NCBI RefSeq assembly: GCF_017355875.1
Contig: NZ_JAFEWC010000003.1
Coordinates: 439,001-503,000 of the forward strand
DNA: 64,000 nt
DNA from: Aridibaculum aurantiacum
Lineage (GTDB): Bacteria > Bacteroidota > Bacteroidia > Chitinophagales > Chitinophagaceae
Reading direction: 5' to 3'
The position numbers and the translations under genes are program-made. Below, one piece after another: positions 48,427 to 57,913 of this stretch (position 1 is the stretch's first letter; every line of letters begins with the position of its first letter). The notes under the pieces are model-generated. The model did not search any database. It had not been told where the DNA came from and saw only the letters and a program-made list of their open reading frames with translations.

Positions 48427-49488
48427 ATGAATGAATATATACAGATACTCCAACTTATTCTTTCCTGGTTGTTAATCGTTGCTGTGTTACTACCTATGGT
48501 GCACAACGATTACTGGGTGTTTAGAGTATTTGAGTACCCGCGTTACCAAAAATTTGTTCTCTGTACTGTGGCGCTTATTTCCCTGTTTATCAACCGGCCA
48601 CTCACTCAAACTTTCGTCATCATCACTGTTGTCATTCTTGCTTTATGTGTTCTTTACCTTGGGTATAAGATCTGGCCTTACACTGCTTTCTCTAGCATTG
48701 AAATGACAACGGTAAAGCCAAATCAAAAAAAGAACCAGCTAAAGTTGTTCGCTGCAAATGTTTACCAGGAAAATACAGCTTACCACAAGTTATTGGACCA
48801 GGTGAAAGTAGAAGACCCGGATGTGATTATGCTTGTAGAAACGGATAAGAAATGGGAGCAGGCAGTAAAAGAACTTGATAAAGATTATCCTCACATACTG
48901 AAAGAGCCCAGGGATAATACCTATGGTTTATTGTTCTATTCACGATTCAAATTTGTTTCTGCTGAAGTGAAATATTTGGTAGAAGATGATGTGCCATCGG
49001 TAGAGGCAGTGATCGAATTGCCATCAGGAGAACATATAAAGATCTTTGGCTTACATCCTAAGCCGCCAGTCCCCGGTGAAGATGATAGATCCACAGCAAA
49101 GGACAAAGAATTGATGAAGATCGCCTTCAAAGCAAAGGAAGAGAAGTTGCCAGTGATAGTGCTGGGTGATCTGAATGATGTAGCCTGGAGCTATGTTACC
49201 GGCTTATTCAGGAAGACTAGTGGCCTTCTTGATCCTCGCCGTGGCCGTGGTTTCTTTAGTACATTCTCTGCGTTCTATTGGTTTATGCGTTTCCCGCTTG
49301 ATTATGTTTTTTGCTCCGCCCACTTTGGATTGATCAATATGAAACGTTTAGGGAAAAACGGATCTGATCACTTTCCTATGCTCAGCCATTTTGAACTAAT
49401 GCCGGTACTGGAAGCAAGGCAAGATAAACCACATGCCGATTCAGAAGAACTGCAACAAGCTGCAGAAAAGGCGAATCAACCAGCATAA
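48427..49488 (+). CDS. Membrane-anchored endonuclease/exonuclease/phosphatase family protein
   Basis: The 353-aa protein has three N-terminal membrane helices (about residues 4-85) followed by an EEP-superfamily hydrolase domain. Motifs: AANVYQENTAYHKLL, VETDKKWEQAV (metal Glu), LHPKPPVP, GDLNDVAWS, LDPRRGRGFFSTF, PLDYVF and the terminal GSDHFPML. Such proteins are often annotated as extracytoplasmic EEP hydrolases; whether DNA, phospholipid or another phosphodiester is cleaved is unknown. The ATG at 48427 is preferred over a TTG 51 bases upstream because it directly precedes the first hydrophobic helix. A charged, Gln-rich tail ends the protein. Confidence 0.85.
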   Translation: MNEYIQILQLILSWLLIVAVLLPMVHNDYWVFRVFEYPRYQKFVLCTVALISLFINRPLTQTFVIITVVILALCVLYLGYKIWPYTAFSSIEMTTVKPNQKKNQLKLFAANVYQENTAYHKLLDQVKVEDPDVIMLVETDKKWEQAVKELDKDYPHILKEPRDNTYGLLFYSRFKFVSAEVKYLVEDDVPSVEAVIELPSGEHIKIFGLHPKPPVPGEDDRSTAKDKELMKIAFKAKEEKLPVIVLGDLNDVAWSYVTGLFRKTSGLLDPRRGRGFFSTFSAFYWFMRFPLDYVFCSAHFGLINMKRLGKNGSDHFPMLSHFELMPVLEARQDKPHADSEELQQAAEKANQPA

Positions 49489-49658
49489 CTATTTCTCCAG
49501 CAGGAAACCAACAACGAGTTGCATTTCCTGTTTGATGATTTCTGCTATTTATATGTTATCAAGTTGTAATTCAATCCTTCTGCTTTGCCAGCTGGATTTC
49601 TTATTGGAACAATCTTTGAATAAGATGTACCAAAAAGGTTATTGCCGAATGCCATTTT

Positions 49659-50144
49659 ATGAATAAGAAACTGGTTTTGATGCTTTTTGTATTTGCTGTT
49701 GCTTCCTGTTCGCAGCAGCAACCGCAGCAAGCTGAGGAAGAGAAGGGGAAGTACAAGTTCATTTATTATCCTAATATGAATATGTATTATGATGTAGCTG
49801 CAGGTCAATACCTCTTTTCCATTGATAGTGCAAGAACCTGGCAAACCATCAATGAACCATCAACGGAGCAGCCGGCTACTTTAGGAGAAGGGAAAGTTAT
49901 TTATACAGACGTAAAGCAGGTTTGGAAAGAAAATGAGGAGCACAGGCAACAGCACGATGGCACTATTTACAATGTTCTTAGTGGAGGAGCGGTAGTAGCT
50001 TCAGCAGCTAATGAAGTAAGTGAAAGGAAAACGCCTAGAAAGACCGTAGCGAAACCAGCACCGGTAGAGGAGCCTAAGAAAAAAGGTTTAGGAAAATTTC
50101 TTAATAACATCTTTGGCAAAAAGAAGAACAAAGATCAGCAATAA
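49659..50144 (+). CDS. Small lipoprotein of unknown function
   Basis: A 161-aa predicted lipoprotein with signal peptide and lipobox KLVLMLFVFAVASC (Cys at residue 17), a Gln-rich linker, a small central domain (KFIYYPNMNMYYDVAAGQYLF, SIDSARTWQTI) and a Lys/Pro-rich basic C-terminus (GLGKFLNNIFGKKKNKD). No family recognised. It lies 105 bases upstream of the Ser/Thr phosphorylation and cell-wall gene cluster on the same strand and could be its first gene. Confidence 0.75.
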   Translation: MNKKLVLMLFVFAVASCSQQQPQQAEEEKGKYKFIYYPNMNMYYDVAAGQYLFSIDSARTWQTINEPSTEQPATLGEGKVIYTDVKQVWKENEEHRQQHDGTIYNVLSGGAVVASAANEVSERKTPRKTVAKPAPVEEPKKKGLGKFLNNIFGKKKNKDQQ

Positions 50145-50249
50145 CAGTAGCAGCAGCCGTCACCATTTGATTTTGAGTTACCTAAATTTGATGGCTCCTG
50201 GGCCTTATCCAATTTCTATCAACCAGCTAACATACAATTACTACTATAC

Positions 50250-51203
50250 ATGAGTTCACAAGGATCTTTTTGGCAACGCATGGGTTTGCATGATTGGTTT
50301 CTGAAAAAAGAAGCCACAGTTACCGTAGTTGAGCCAACCGCCCTTACACCCGATGATGTTTTCAAATACATAGTTGAAAAATTTGAAGAATCAATTGCGC
50401 AGCTATCATTCGGCAATCGCATCGTTTTTTTCCACGAATACATTATCTGCTTCAATCCGGAAGATTACAACCAGTTTATGAATAATAAGAAGGGCATCTT
50501 CGGAATTATTATTCATGAGTCGGTGAAGCGGTTTTATGAGATACTTAATGAGTACAGGCAGCGGGGTAAAACAGTAGAGCCTGCCAGTAACAAGTGGGTG
50601 TTTCGTTTTGTATCGCACCCTGAGTATGCCCGTGGCGATAAGAGTTATATTGGAAAACTTTTACCCGGCACTCCACAACCTAAAGAAGAAAATCTTCGTG
50701 TCACATTTATTCCACGCCAAACAGGTATTGCAGAAGCTTTGGATGTAAATCCGGAGTTGATGGAAGGCTTTACTTACTACAGCGAAGGCTACTATGAAGT
50801 GGAATATAAAGACGATCTGAAACTGGATGATGAGGAGATCACCAGTGGCGAAAAATCTTTGCTTGCTCGTTTTGAAACAGTAGTTCCTGATAAAGAATAC
50901 ATAGGTAAGAAGATAGAATACCTGATGCGCGCCGAGCAGATACTCATAACAGGTAAAGACGACATGGAAGAGGCAGAGGATAAATTTCGCATTCCATCAG
51001 AATGGGTTAGTTCGCCACATCTTTCTGTACGTTTCAATAAAGCAGATGGAAAATTTTACCTGGCTTCTTACGGCGAGAAGACAATGCTGAATGAAAGAGA
51101 GGTGAGGCCAAGTGCCCCTGATTCGCCAAGTTGGGTAGAGTTGCCAGTGAATTCAAAGATCGTATTGAACGGTATTGTAGGAGTAAACATTTTTAAGTCG
51201 TAG
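50250..51203 (+). CDS. FhaA-like protein with degenerate FHA-type C-terminus
   Basis: A 317-aa cytoplasmic protein. The N-terminal part (about residues 30-100) includes FGNRIVFFHEYIICFNPEDYNQF, resembling the N-terminal domain of mycobacterial FhaA (positional pattern hydrophobic-hydrophobic-P/E-D-Y). The C-terminal part (about 220-317) has the strand pattern of an FHA domain (YLMRAEQILITGKDD, SSPHLSVRFNKADGKFYLAS, VNSKIVLNGIVGVNIF), including SxxH-like SSPH. The usual GR motif is missing, so phosphothreonine binding is uncertain. It starts a tight run with the small membrane ORF, PP2C and the RodA-PBP fusion. FhaA relationship is inference from pattern and context. Confidence 0.6.
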   Translation: MSSQGSFWQRMGLHDWFLKKEATVTVVEPTALTPDDVFKYIVEKFEESIAQLSFGNRIVFFHEYIICFNPEDYNQFMNNKKGIFGIIIHESVKRFYEILNEYRQRGKTVEPASNKWVFRFVSHPEYARGDKSYIGKLLPGTPQPKEENLRVTFIPRQTGIAEALDVNPELMEGFTYYSEGYYEVEYKDDLKLDDEEITSGEKSLLARFETVVPDKEYIGKKIEYLMRAEQILITGKDDMEEAEDKFRIPSEWVSSPHLSVRFNKADGKFYLASYGEKTMLNEREVRPSAPDSPSWVELPVNSKIVLNGIVGVNIFKS

Positions 51204-51206
51204 GCA

Positions 51207-51308
51207 ATGATCAATGCAATATTATCTTCTGCTCTGTTTGTTATCTGCCTGCTTTTGCTCATGGCAAATTTCAGGGACATTAAAAAGACACACAACAACA
51301 ACGAATAA
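51207..51308 (+). CDS. 33-aa single-pass membrane peptide
   Basis: ATG at 51207, three bases after the preceding stop. One hydrophobic helix (ILSSALFVICLLLLMA) is followed by a basic/polar tail (NFRDIKKTHNNNE). The stop overlaps the PP2C start as TAATG, so the small ORF is probably translated and coupled to the phosphatase. It may be a small membrane partner of the complex; no homologue is known to me. Tight junctions on both sides (three bases and a one-base overlap) are the main evidence that it is a gene. Confidence 0.65.
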   Translation: MINAILSSALFVICLLLLMANFRDIKKTHNNNE

Positions 51309-52744
51309 TGGCTACAAACTTTTTCGGATTAACGGATGCCGGTAGACAACGAAGCAACAATGAAGATACTTTCATTGCTGAGACATTGAGAAACGGCCGT
51401 TATATAGCTGCATGTGTAATTGATGGTGTGGGTGGATATGAAGGTGGTGAAGTAGCAGCTGAAATAGCAAGAGAAACTATCCTTGATCAGCTGAAACGAA
51501 TTGATAACAGTGGCAACATTGCTGTATCACTTAAAGATGCTGTTGCTGCTGCTAATAAGCAGATATACCAGCAGAAAATAGAGAACAGGCGCAATGGCCA
51601 GATGGCATGTGTGGTAACACTTGCACTCGCCGATATTGAAGAGAATAAATTTTACTATGCACACGTAGGTGATACGCGCCTTTACCTGCTCCGCGACCAG
51701 TCGCTTGTAAAAGTTACCAAGGATCATTCGTTTGTTGGATTTTTAGAAGATAGTGGCCGCTTGAGTGAAGAGGCTGCCATGAAACATCCAAAACGCAACG
51801 AAATAAACAAGGCACTTGGTTTTGATGATATAGCTGGTAATGCAGAATATATAGAAACAGGAGACTCGCCATTTTTACCAGGTGATATTCTACTCCTATG
51901 CAGCGATGGCTTAACCGATATGGTAAGCAATAGCGGTTTAAGAGATGTACTGGTTTCAGGTAAAACAATAGAGAAAAAAGCAGAGACTTTGATAAGTGCT
52001 GCAAACAATGCCGGCGGTAAAGACAATATTACCGTAGTGCTTGTATGGAACGATAAAGAGCCTGTAAAACAAGAAGCCACCAAACCTGCTGTAAGCCTCC
52101 GCCAGGATAATCATGTAAAATCTGAAGGAGTGGCTTTGTCAGCTAAAGAAAACCACGACGACATCAGGCGGCCGGAAGTAAAGAAGAAGGCAAACCCTAC
52201 GGTAAGTATTTTATCCATTTTACTTGTACTGGTAGTGGCGGCCCTTGCATGGCTGCTTTACCGCGATTATGTAAAAGATCAAAATCACCGGCAGGAAGTG
52301 CAGTCGCGTGTTGAGGTAAAACAGCGCAGCGAACAGGAGCAGGCATTTGTAGATAATATAGATGCTACTACCAATGGTGAAGTTTTTCTTGTGACCACAG
52401 CGCCAGGTCAACAACTTGTCATCACTGATTCTATCCTCATTCATAAAGATAGCCTGCACATTATAGGCAATGGGATGACGCTGGTGGCCGATACTTCTTA
52501 TAAAGGTCCAGCATTTATTGTAGCTGCTAACACCCGCTACTTTTTATTAGATAGCATCACACTCCAGGGCTTCGACGTAGGTGTACTGATGAGGTCTCCG
52601 GGCTTACACCTGCAAAACGTGCAGTTCAAAAATTGTAAAGTGCCGGTGGAGTACCAGATGATGTTCCCGGCTAATGCTGTTGTAAACGGCAGGCTGACTG
52701 ATTCTGCATTTCTCTATATAGGTAATACACAAAACAATTATTAG
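51308..52744 (+). CDS. Membrane PP2C-type Ser/Thr phosphatase
   Basis: The 478-aa protein has an N-terminal cytosolic PP2C domain (residues 1-240) with metal-binding motifs NNEDTF, DGVGGYEGGE, SDGLTD and GGKDNITVV. A polar linker follows, then one membrane helix (VSILSILLVLVVAALAWLL, about 299-318) and a 160-residue extracytoplasmic domain with beta-helix character (DSILIHKDSLHIIGNGMTL, LDSITLQGFDVGVL). Topology is like mycobacterial PstP but with a larger external domain. It lies nine bases before the RodA-PBP fusion and upstream of two kinases, so it is the likely antagonist phosphatase (inference). Confidence 0.9.
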   Translation: MATNFFGLTDAGRQRSNNEDTFIAETLRNGRYIAACVIDGVGGYEGGEVAAEIARETILDQLKRIDNSGNIAVSLKDAVAAANKQIYQQKIENRRNGQMACVVTLALADIEENKFYYAHVGDTRLYLLRDQSLVKVTKDHSFVGFLEDSGRLSEEAAMKHPKRNEINKALGFDDIAGNAEYIETGDSPFLPGDILLLCSDGLTDMVSNSGLRDVLVSGKTIEKKAETLISAANNAGGKDNITVVLVWNDKEPVKQEATKPAVSLRQDNHVKSEGVALSAKENHDDIRRPEVKKKANPTVSILSILLVLVVAALAWLLYRDYVKDQNHRQEVQSRVEVKQRSEQEQAFVDNIDATTNGEVFLVTTAPGQQLVITDSILIHKDSLHIIGNGMTLVADTSYKGPAFIVAANTRYFLLDSITLQGFDVGVLMRSPGLHLQNVQFKNCKVPVEYQMMFPANAVVNGRLTDSAFLYIGNTQNNY

Positions 52745-52752
52745 AAACAAGG

Positions 52753-55700
52753 ATGTCGCAGTTTAGAAATCGTTTTTCAGCCCGCAATACAGAGCGGTTG
52801 TTTTTGCTACTCACCAGCGTAGTGTTGGGTTTAATGTTTTACCAGTTGTTCACTGTATTGCAGCGTGATTTTGCCGATGTAGGGAAACGCCTTGCCAATG
52901 GCACCATGATGAACCTGAACGATGAAAAGCCAGGTGAGAAAATGCAGGTGCTGTTAGAGAAAGGTTTCTATTTCCAGGATAAACAAGACATTGACCTGAT
53001 AGCATCTATGGTGAAGAAAGGTGATGCAGCAGAGGACTTAGAAATAGATAATGTAGGAGAGCTGAATAAGAATAAATATGATATAAACGTATCAGAAGCA
53101 TTTACAAAAGGCGGTCAATCTTTTAAGAAGAGGGTAGAGGTGGAGCGCATACTGCTCGGCTTCTCCGACCAGGACTCTACACTCTTTGACCGCGAGGTAC
53201 AGAAAGGGATACAAGTGAATTCCGCTACCAGTGTAGGTATGGGCAACCGCACCATCAGTGGTAGAATAATCAATAAACAGGAAGTTCCTGCAGCAGGTGT
53301 ATTGGTAAGGCTGCAGCTGATACTGCCGCAAGACAGCATTTATAGCGAGGACGTAACAGAAGTAGACAGGGAACAAACGGTAACAGCAGGTGGTGTTCGA
53401 CGCAGTTATGTTTTGGATAGTGCCGGAAACAGGCAACTGCAGGGCGTAATAGCTTATGCACGTACGGATGGTTCAGGGAATTTTTCTTTTACAGGATTGC
53501 AAGCTGATAGAGGTTATAATGTTTTACCACTTCAGCCAGGTTTTGAGTTTGGCCGTTCAAAAGGTGTAGCATCACTCAACAATGATGTGAACTTTGCATT
53601 TGTACAGGCTCCTCATACCATGAAGCTTTTTTCCACGCGTGATTTCAACAACCTGAAAAGAGAAGGTGCTTTGATAGTAAGAACACCAGGTGAAGTGATG
53701 CGCTGGTTTTGGATAATAGTTGGAGTATTCTTTGGCTGCTTCTTTTTATTGCACATCATACTAAGCATCAGGTTTCCGCAGGCTGACCAGTTGCTGTTGC
53801 CTGTACTGATGATTTTGATAGGGCTTTCTTTCATCACTTTGCTTAGCCTGCAAGACCCGCTTCGCGATCGCTTCCTGGCTAAGAACACGCTCTATTATTT
53901 CGGAGGAGGTATAGCCGGCATCATACTAATGCTGCTCTTCAACCTGCGCCAGTTTACCACCGATTCGCTTTTCTACCGTGCATTTGTTTTCAAGGGCAAC
54001 AGGAGGGCCGCCAATGGCTGGCCATGGATATTTGCAGCTTTAGGCTTACTGGTGCTAACGGTGTTCTTCGGTACAGGTCCTGAAGGAAGTGGAGTAAAAG
54101 TAAACTTGTTTGGTTTTCAGCCCAGCGAGATCGTGAAGTTCCTCGTGTTGTTTTTCCTGGCTGGTTATTTTGCTACCAACGAACAATTCATCTCTACCTA
54201 CTCATCGTGGCGTAAACGTTCTTCATTTTTTGCTTTTGCTGTTGCGGCTATACTGGCAGCTATATTTTTATTCCTGATTATTGGTGACTTGGGGCCGGCA
54301 ATGGTAGTCTGCTTTACATTCATAATTCTCTTCTCTTTTTCCCGTGGCGATTTTGTTCCAATGGCTGCGGCAGTTGTGTTATACATCGTCTGTCTCTGGA
54401 TCATCGAAAATGTTTGGATAGCAACAGGTGTAGCAATAGGAGTTATGCTGCTATACATGCTGGTGAAGAAAAAGCAGTTGAGCGAATCTGCTGTTATGGC
54501 TATGGTAGTAATGGCAGGTTTCATGCTGCTCGATAAAGTTCCTTACCTGGAAGAACTCATTCCTGGCCCTATGCAAAGGCTGGTAGACAGGAAAGCAATA
54601 TGGCAGGATGCGTGGGATAATGAAGTGTTTGGTGGTGATCACGTTGCCAATAGTATCTGGGCAATGGCCACAGGTGGTATCACAGGCCAGGGTGCCGGCG
54701 AAGGTTTTGCGAAATCCATCCCGGAAGCTCATACTGATATGATACTGCCTGCTATGGGCGAAGAATTCGGATGGGCTGGTATCATCTGCATTTTCATCAT
54801 CTTTTTAATTTACCTGCACCGGTCAATAGTGATTGGCAGGCACTCCGGGCGGCCATTTCTTTTTTACCTCTGTGCAGGCATAGGCATAGCAACCTTTGTT
54901 CAATTTTTACTGATAGCAGGAGGGTCAACAGGTGCGCTGCCTTTATCGGGTGTGGCGCTTCCATTTATGAGTTATGGCGGGTCGTCGCTGGTGATGAATA
55001 TGCTGGCTGCAGGTTTCCTGCTTTCAGCGTCTAATATAGAGGGCTCACCTGCACAAATGAAATTCATTACACAGCAGCAGGATAGGAACCTGCTTCCTGC
55101 ATTGGTAGCTGCATGTGTAGGGATTGTTCTGCTGAGTGTAAACGTATCGCGTTACCTTTTCAACAACCAGAAGTGGGTGGTGCAACCTTCATTGGTAGCA
55201 GATAGAACAGGAACCAGGATGTTTAGCTACAACCCGCGCATCAGCATCCTGATGAACAAATTGCAGGCAGGCAACCTGCTTGACAGGGATGGTAGAATAC
55301 TTGCAACCAGTAATGCTGAAACCATCAACCAACAACTGGACAGCCTGGTAACGCTGGGTGTACGAAGAGAAGATATTGATGCACTTGCCTATAAACGTCA
55401 AAGCAGGTATTACCCATTTGCAGAGCAAATGTTCTTCTGGACAGGCGATGCCAATACAGGTATTTTCAACGGTAGCTCCAATGGCTACTATGCTGAATAT
55501 GCGCATGCTGCGGAACTACGTGGATTTCCTACACCTACTACCAAGTTCCAGGTAAGTGCCAACAGGTATAGAGAAGATCGCTTCCTGCCACAAACATCTA
55601 CAGAAATGACTGTGGTGAAACGCGATTATAGTGCGCTTGCTCACTTGCTGCTGGCCGGTATCAACAGCCAGCAGGTAGAAGCATTTAAACAAAAAAATCG

Positions 55701-56928
55701 TGATGTACATCTTACGCTTGATGCAGCCCTGCAGGTAGAAATTAACCAGGCACTGGCAGCTGATGATAGTGTAAAGGTGAAACGTGCATCTGTAGTGATA
55801 ATGGATGGCTCTAATGGTGATGTTCTTGCTTCATCTATGTATCCATTGCCACAGATAAATGATTGGGAACGGATGATGCTTTCAACCGTAGAACAAAACA
55901 GGCTGCAGGAATGGATCAGTAACAGCGATATCGGCTTCACACATGCTACCCAGCCGGGTTCTACTGCTAAAGTGCTTACTGCTTTGGCGGCTTTCAACAA
56001 AGTAGGTGACGATGCTGCAAGAAGAACTATACAGGTACGCCCGGCAGATCTTATTCGTGTAGCAGGACCCGAACCTGATGAGGCTGGAAACATCAGCATT
56101 GAGCGCGGCCTGGTACGATCTAATAACTCGTTCTTTATTCGCCTGGCAAATGAGTGGCAGTTGCAGGAGGAGATGGGTAACCTTTACCTGCAAACCGGTA
56201 TGTTCCTGCGTGGTGTGGGAGGATATTATTATGAATTCAACCAGGATAATATAGCGCAGCAGGATAGGTGGCGCGACCTGTGGCGCAGAACAGAATTTGC
56301 TACTGTACAGCGTTACAATCCTAACAATATAAAACCTACACGCGGCCGTGGTGTTTCAGGCATGTCGTGGGGCCAGGGTGAATTGATAGCAACACCTGCT
56401 TCTGTAGCGCGTCTTGCCGCAGGTATATCCAACAATGGAACGATGATGCACAACAGGTACCTGTACAAGGTAAGTGGAGCTGAAACACCCGTTCGTGAAG
56501 GTGTTGCCATTGCTAAATCGCCTTCGTATGCTGGTTTCCTGAAAGATTATATGATAAAGCAAAGTGCAGGAAAAGTGCACCGTACACAAATAGCTGTAGC
56601 CGGTAAAACGGGTACACCTGAGCGTGTGTTCAAAGGCCGCAGGATCAAAGATGGGTGGTATGTTTTCTTCGCTCCTAAAGCCAATGGCACCGGGCATATA
56701 GTAGCGTGTGTACGATTGGAAGACGCAAAAGGATCAAGCGAGGCGGTAAGGCTTGCAGGTCAGACGGTGATACCATTCCTGCTAAAGAGAGGTTATGTAA
56801 AAGGATTTGAAAATGCGGCTAAACCTGCAGCGGTTACTCAGGCGCAAGTGCCAGTTAATAATGGTAATGGTACACAACCTATGGTAGAAGCAGAACCAGC
56901 AGAGCCTGCTGTTGATACTGGCAGGTAG
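52753..56928 (+). CDS. Fusion of SEDS glycosyltransferase (RodA/FtsW) and class B penicillin-binding protein
   Basis: A 1391-aa polytopic membrane protein. Layout: N-terminal helix (about 14-36); extracytoplasmic segment with a CnaB-like beta domain (about 160-270, SGRIINKQEVPAAGVLVRL); SEDS core of about ten helices (about 315-805) with the conserved HTDMILPAMGEEFGWAG block, Asp662 matching the essential SEDS aspartate; and a transpeptidase domain (about 805-1340) with SxxK at S1070-K1073 (STAK), SxN at S1123-N1125 (SNN) and KTGT at 1285-1288. The Pro/Glu tail is low complexity. All catalytic motifs are intact, so it should polymerise and crosslink peptidoglycan. Normally RodA and PBP2 are separate partners. 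It lies between PP2C and FHA genes. Confidence 0.92.
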   Translation: MSQFRNRFSARNTERLFLLLTSVVLGLMFYQLFTVLQRDFADVGKRLANGTMMNLNDEKPGEKMQVLLEKGFYFQDKQDIDLIASMVKKGDAAEDLEIDNVGELNKNKYDINVSEAFTKGGQSFKKRVEVERILLGFSDQDSTLFDREVQKGIQVNSATSVGMGNRTISGRIINKQEVPAAGVLVRLQLILPQDSIYSEDVTEVDREQTVTAGGVRRSYVLDSAGNRQLQGVIAYARTDGSGNFSFTGLQADRGYNVLPLQPGFEFGRSKGVASLNNDVNFAFVQAPHTMKLFSTRDFNNLKREGALIVRTPGEVMRWFWIIVGVFFGCFFLLHIILSIRFPQADQLLLPVLMILIGLSFITLLSLQDPLRDRFLAKNTLYYFGGGIAGIILMLLFNLRQFTTDSLFYRAFVFKGNRRAANGWPWIFAALGLLVLTVFFGTGPEGSGVKVNLFGFQPSEIVKFLVLFFLAGYFATNEQFISTYSSWRKRSSFFAFAVAAILAAIFLFLIIGDLGPAMVVCFTFIILFSFSRGDFVPMAAAVVLYIVCLWIIENVWIATGVAIGVMLLYMLVKKKQLSESAVMAMVVMAGFMLLDKVPYLEELIPGPMQRLVDRKAIWQDAWDNEVFGGDHVANSIWAMATGGITGQGAGEGFAKSIPEAHTDMILPAMGEEFGWAGIICIFIIFLIYLHRSIVIGRHSGRPFLFYLCAGIGIATFVQFLLIAGGSTGALPLSGVALPFMSYGGSSLVMNMLAAGFLLSASNIEGSPAQMKFITQQQDRNLLPALVAACVGIVLLSVNVSRYLFNNQKWVVQPSLVADRTGTRMFSYNPRISILMNKLQAGNLLDRDGRILATSNAETINQQLDSLVTLGVRREDIDALAYKRQSRYYPFAEQMFFWTGDANTGIFNGSSNGYYAEYAHAAELRGFPTPTTKFQVSANRYREDRFLPQTSTEMTVVKRDYSALAHLLLAGINSQQVEAFKQKNRDVHLTLDAALQVEINQALAADDSVKVKRASVVIMDGSNGDVLASSMYPLPQINDWERMMLSTVEQNRLQEWISNSDIGFTHATQPGSTAKVLTALAAFNKVGDDAARRTIQVRPADLIRVAGPEPDEAGNISIERGLVRSNNSFFIRLANEWQLQEEMGNLYLQTGMFLRGVGGYYYEFNQDNIAQQDRWRDLWRRTEFATVQRYNPNNIKPTRGRGVSGMSWGQGELIATPASVARLAAGISNNGTMMHNRYLYKVSGAETPVREGVAIAKSPSYAGFLKDYMIKQSAGKVHRTQIAVAGKTGTPERVFKGRRIKDGWYVFFAPKANGTGHIVACVRLEDAKGSSEAVRLAGQTVIPFLLKRGYVKGFENAAKPAAVTQAQVPVNNGNGTQPMVEAEPAEPAVDTGR

Positions 56929-57003
56929 AAATTATTGGATGAAGGTTTTCAACCTCTTCCTTTTTAAAGATTTACAATTGAAGAAAATAAAATAAAAGCC
57001 CTA

Positions 57004-57795
57004 ATGTTCGATTTTTTTAAAGCAGGAAAACCCACTGATGTAAAAGGTATTCGTAGCGCGATACTCCAGTTCGTAAAAGAACAACTGCAAAAAGCTGAAG
57101 GTGGTGAGGGTAAGAATATAAAAGGACTGTGCTTGTACATTAACTGTAGCACCGAAGAAAAGCATTTGTACGAATCAGCAGTATATGCCGATGAGGATAA
57201 TCGTTTTAAAGAAGACGAGGTACAAAGGATAGCAGATGACTATGCAATTGCGCTTCCTGCTGATTGGACGATGGAAATTATTTTTGAAGAAACGCTGCCA
57301 CAAGAGGCTACCAAAATTCCAACAGTAGATGCTGGATTGTTTGTTTCTACTAAAAGTAAGCGTGCAGTACATAAAGACTCGGAGGCTTATATACAAGTTC
57401 TAAATGGTGAAGCAGAGAAGCCGTATTACAAGCTTACTTCCAACATTGGAAAACTGAATATAGGCCGTGAGAAGAGTGTGCAGACAGCAGATGGATATTT
57501 CAGGAAAAATGATATCGCTTTTCCTACAGACAGCACTCATGAGAGCAACCGTAGCATTAGCCGCCAACATGCACACATAGAATACAATCCTGAAACAGGG
57601 GCATTTTATTTGTTTGCAGATGAAGGTGGGGTGCCACCACTCAACAAGGTAAAGGTGCGTAGCAACGATGGAAACCAGTTTAAGTTACAGACAATGGAGA
57701 TAGGGCATAAACTACAGGAAGGCGACCAGGTGATAATAGGAGAGTCTGCTGTTATAGAGTTTACATATAATCCTCCTACAGGAGAAGAAGGTTAA
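57004..57795 (+). CDS. FHA-domain protein
   Basis: A 263-aa soluble protein with an N-terminal alpha/beta segment (residues 1-120, starts MFDFFKAGKPTDVKGIRSAI) and a C-terminal FHA phosphothreonine-binding domain (about 140-258): LNIGREKSV (GR motif), NRSISRQHAHIEYN (SxxH motif), then LQEGDQVIIGESAVIEF. It lies 75 bases after the RodA-PBP fusion and 118 bases before the first kinase. The likely role is to read kinase phosphorylation and recruit partners at the cell-wall machinery, as proposed for FhaB in actinobacteria (inference). Confidence 0.88.
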   Translation: MFDFFKAGKPTDVKGIRSAILQFVKEQLQKAEGGEGKNIKGLCLYINCSTEEKHLYESAVYADEDNRFKEDEVQRIADDYAIALPADWTMEIIFEETLPQEATKIPTVDAGLFVSTKSKRAVHKDSEAYIQVLNGEAEKPYYKLTSNIGKLNIGREKSVQTADGYFRKNDIAFPTDSTHESNRSISRQHAHIEYNPETGAFYLFADEGGVPPLNKVKVRSNDGNQFKLQTMEIGHKLQEGDQVIIGESAVIEFTYNPPTGEEG

Positions 57796-57913
57796 CTGGC
57801 AATTGAAAGCAGGTTTTAATTTTCTTAAACTAATCGTTCTTCTAACCGTCCTTGAACATTGATAATATCCAATAAAACGACTTATTGAATGATCATTTTT
57901 TACACTTATAGAA

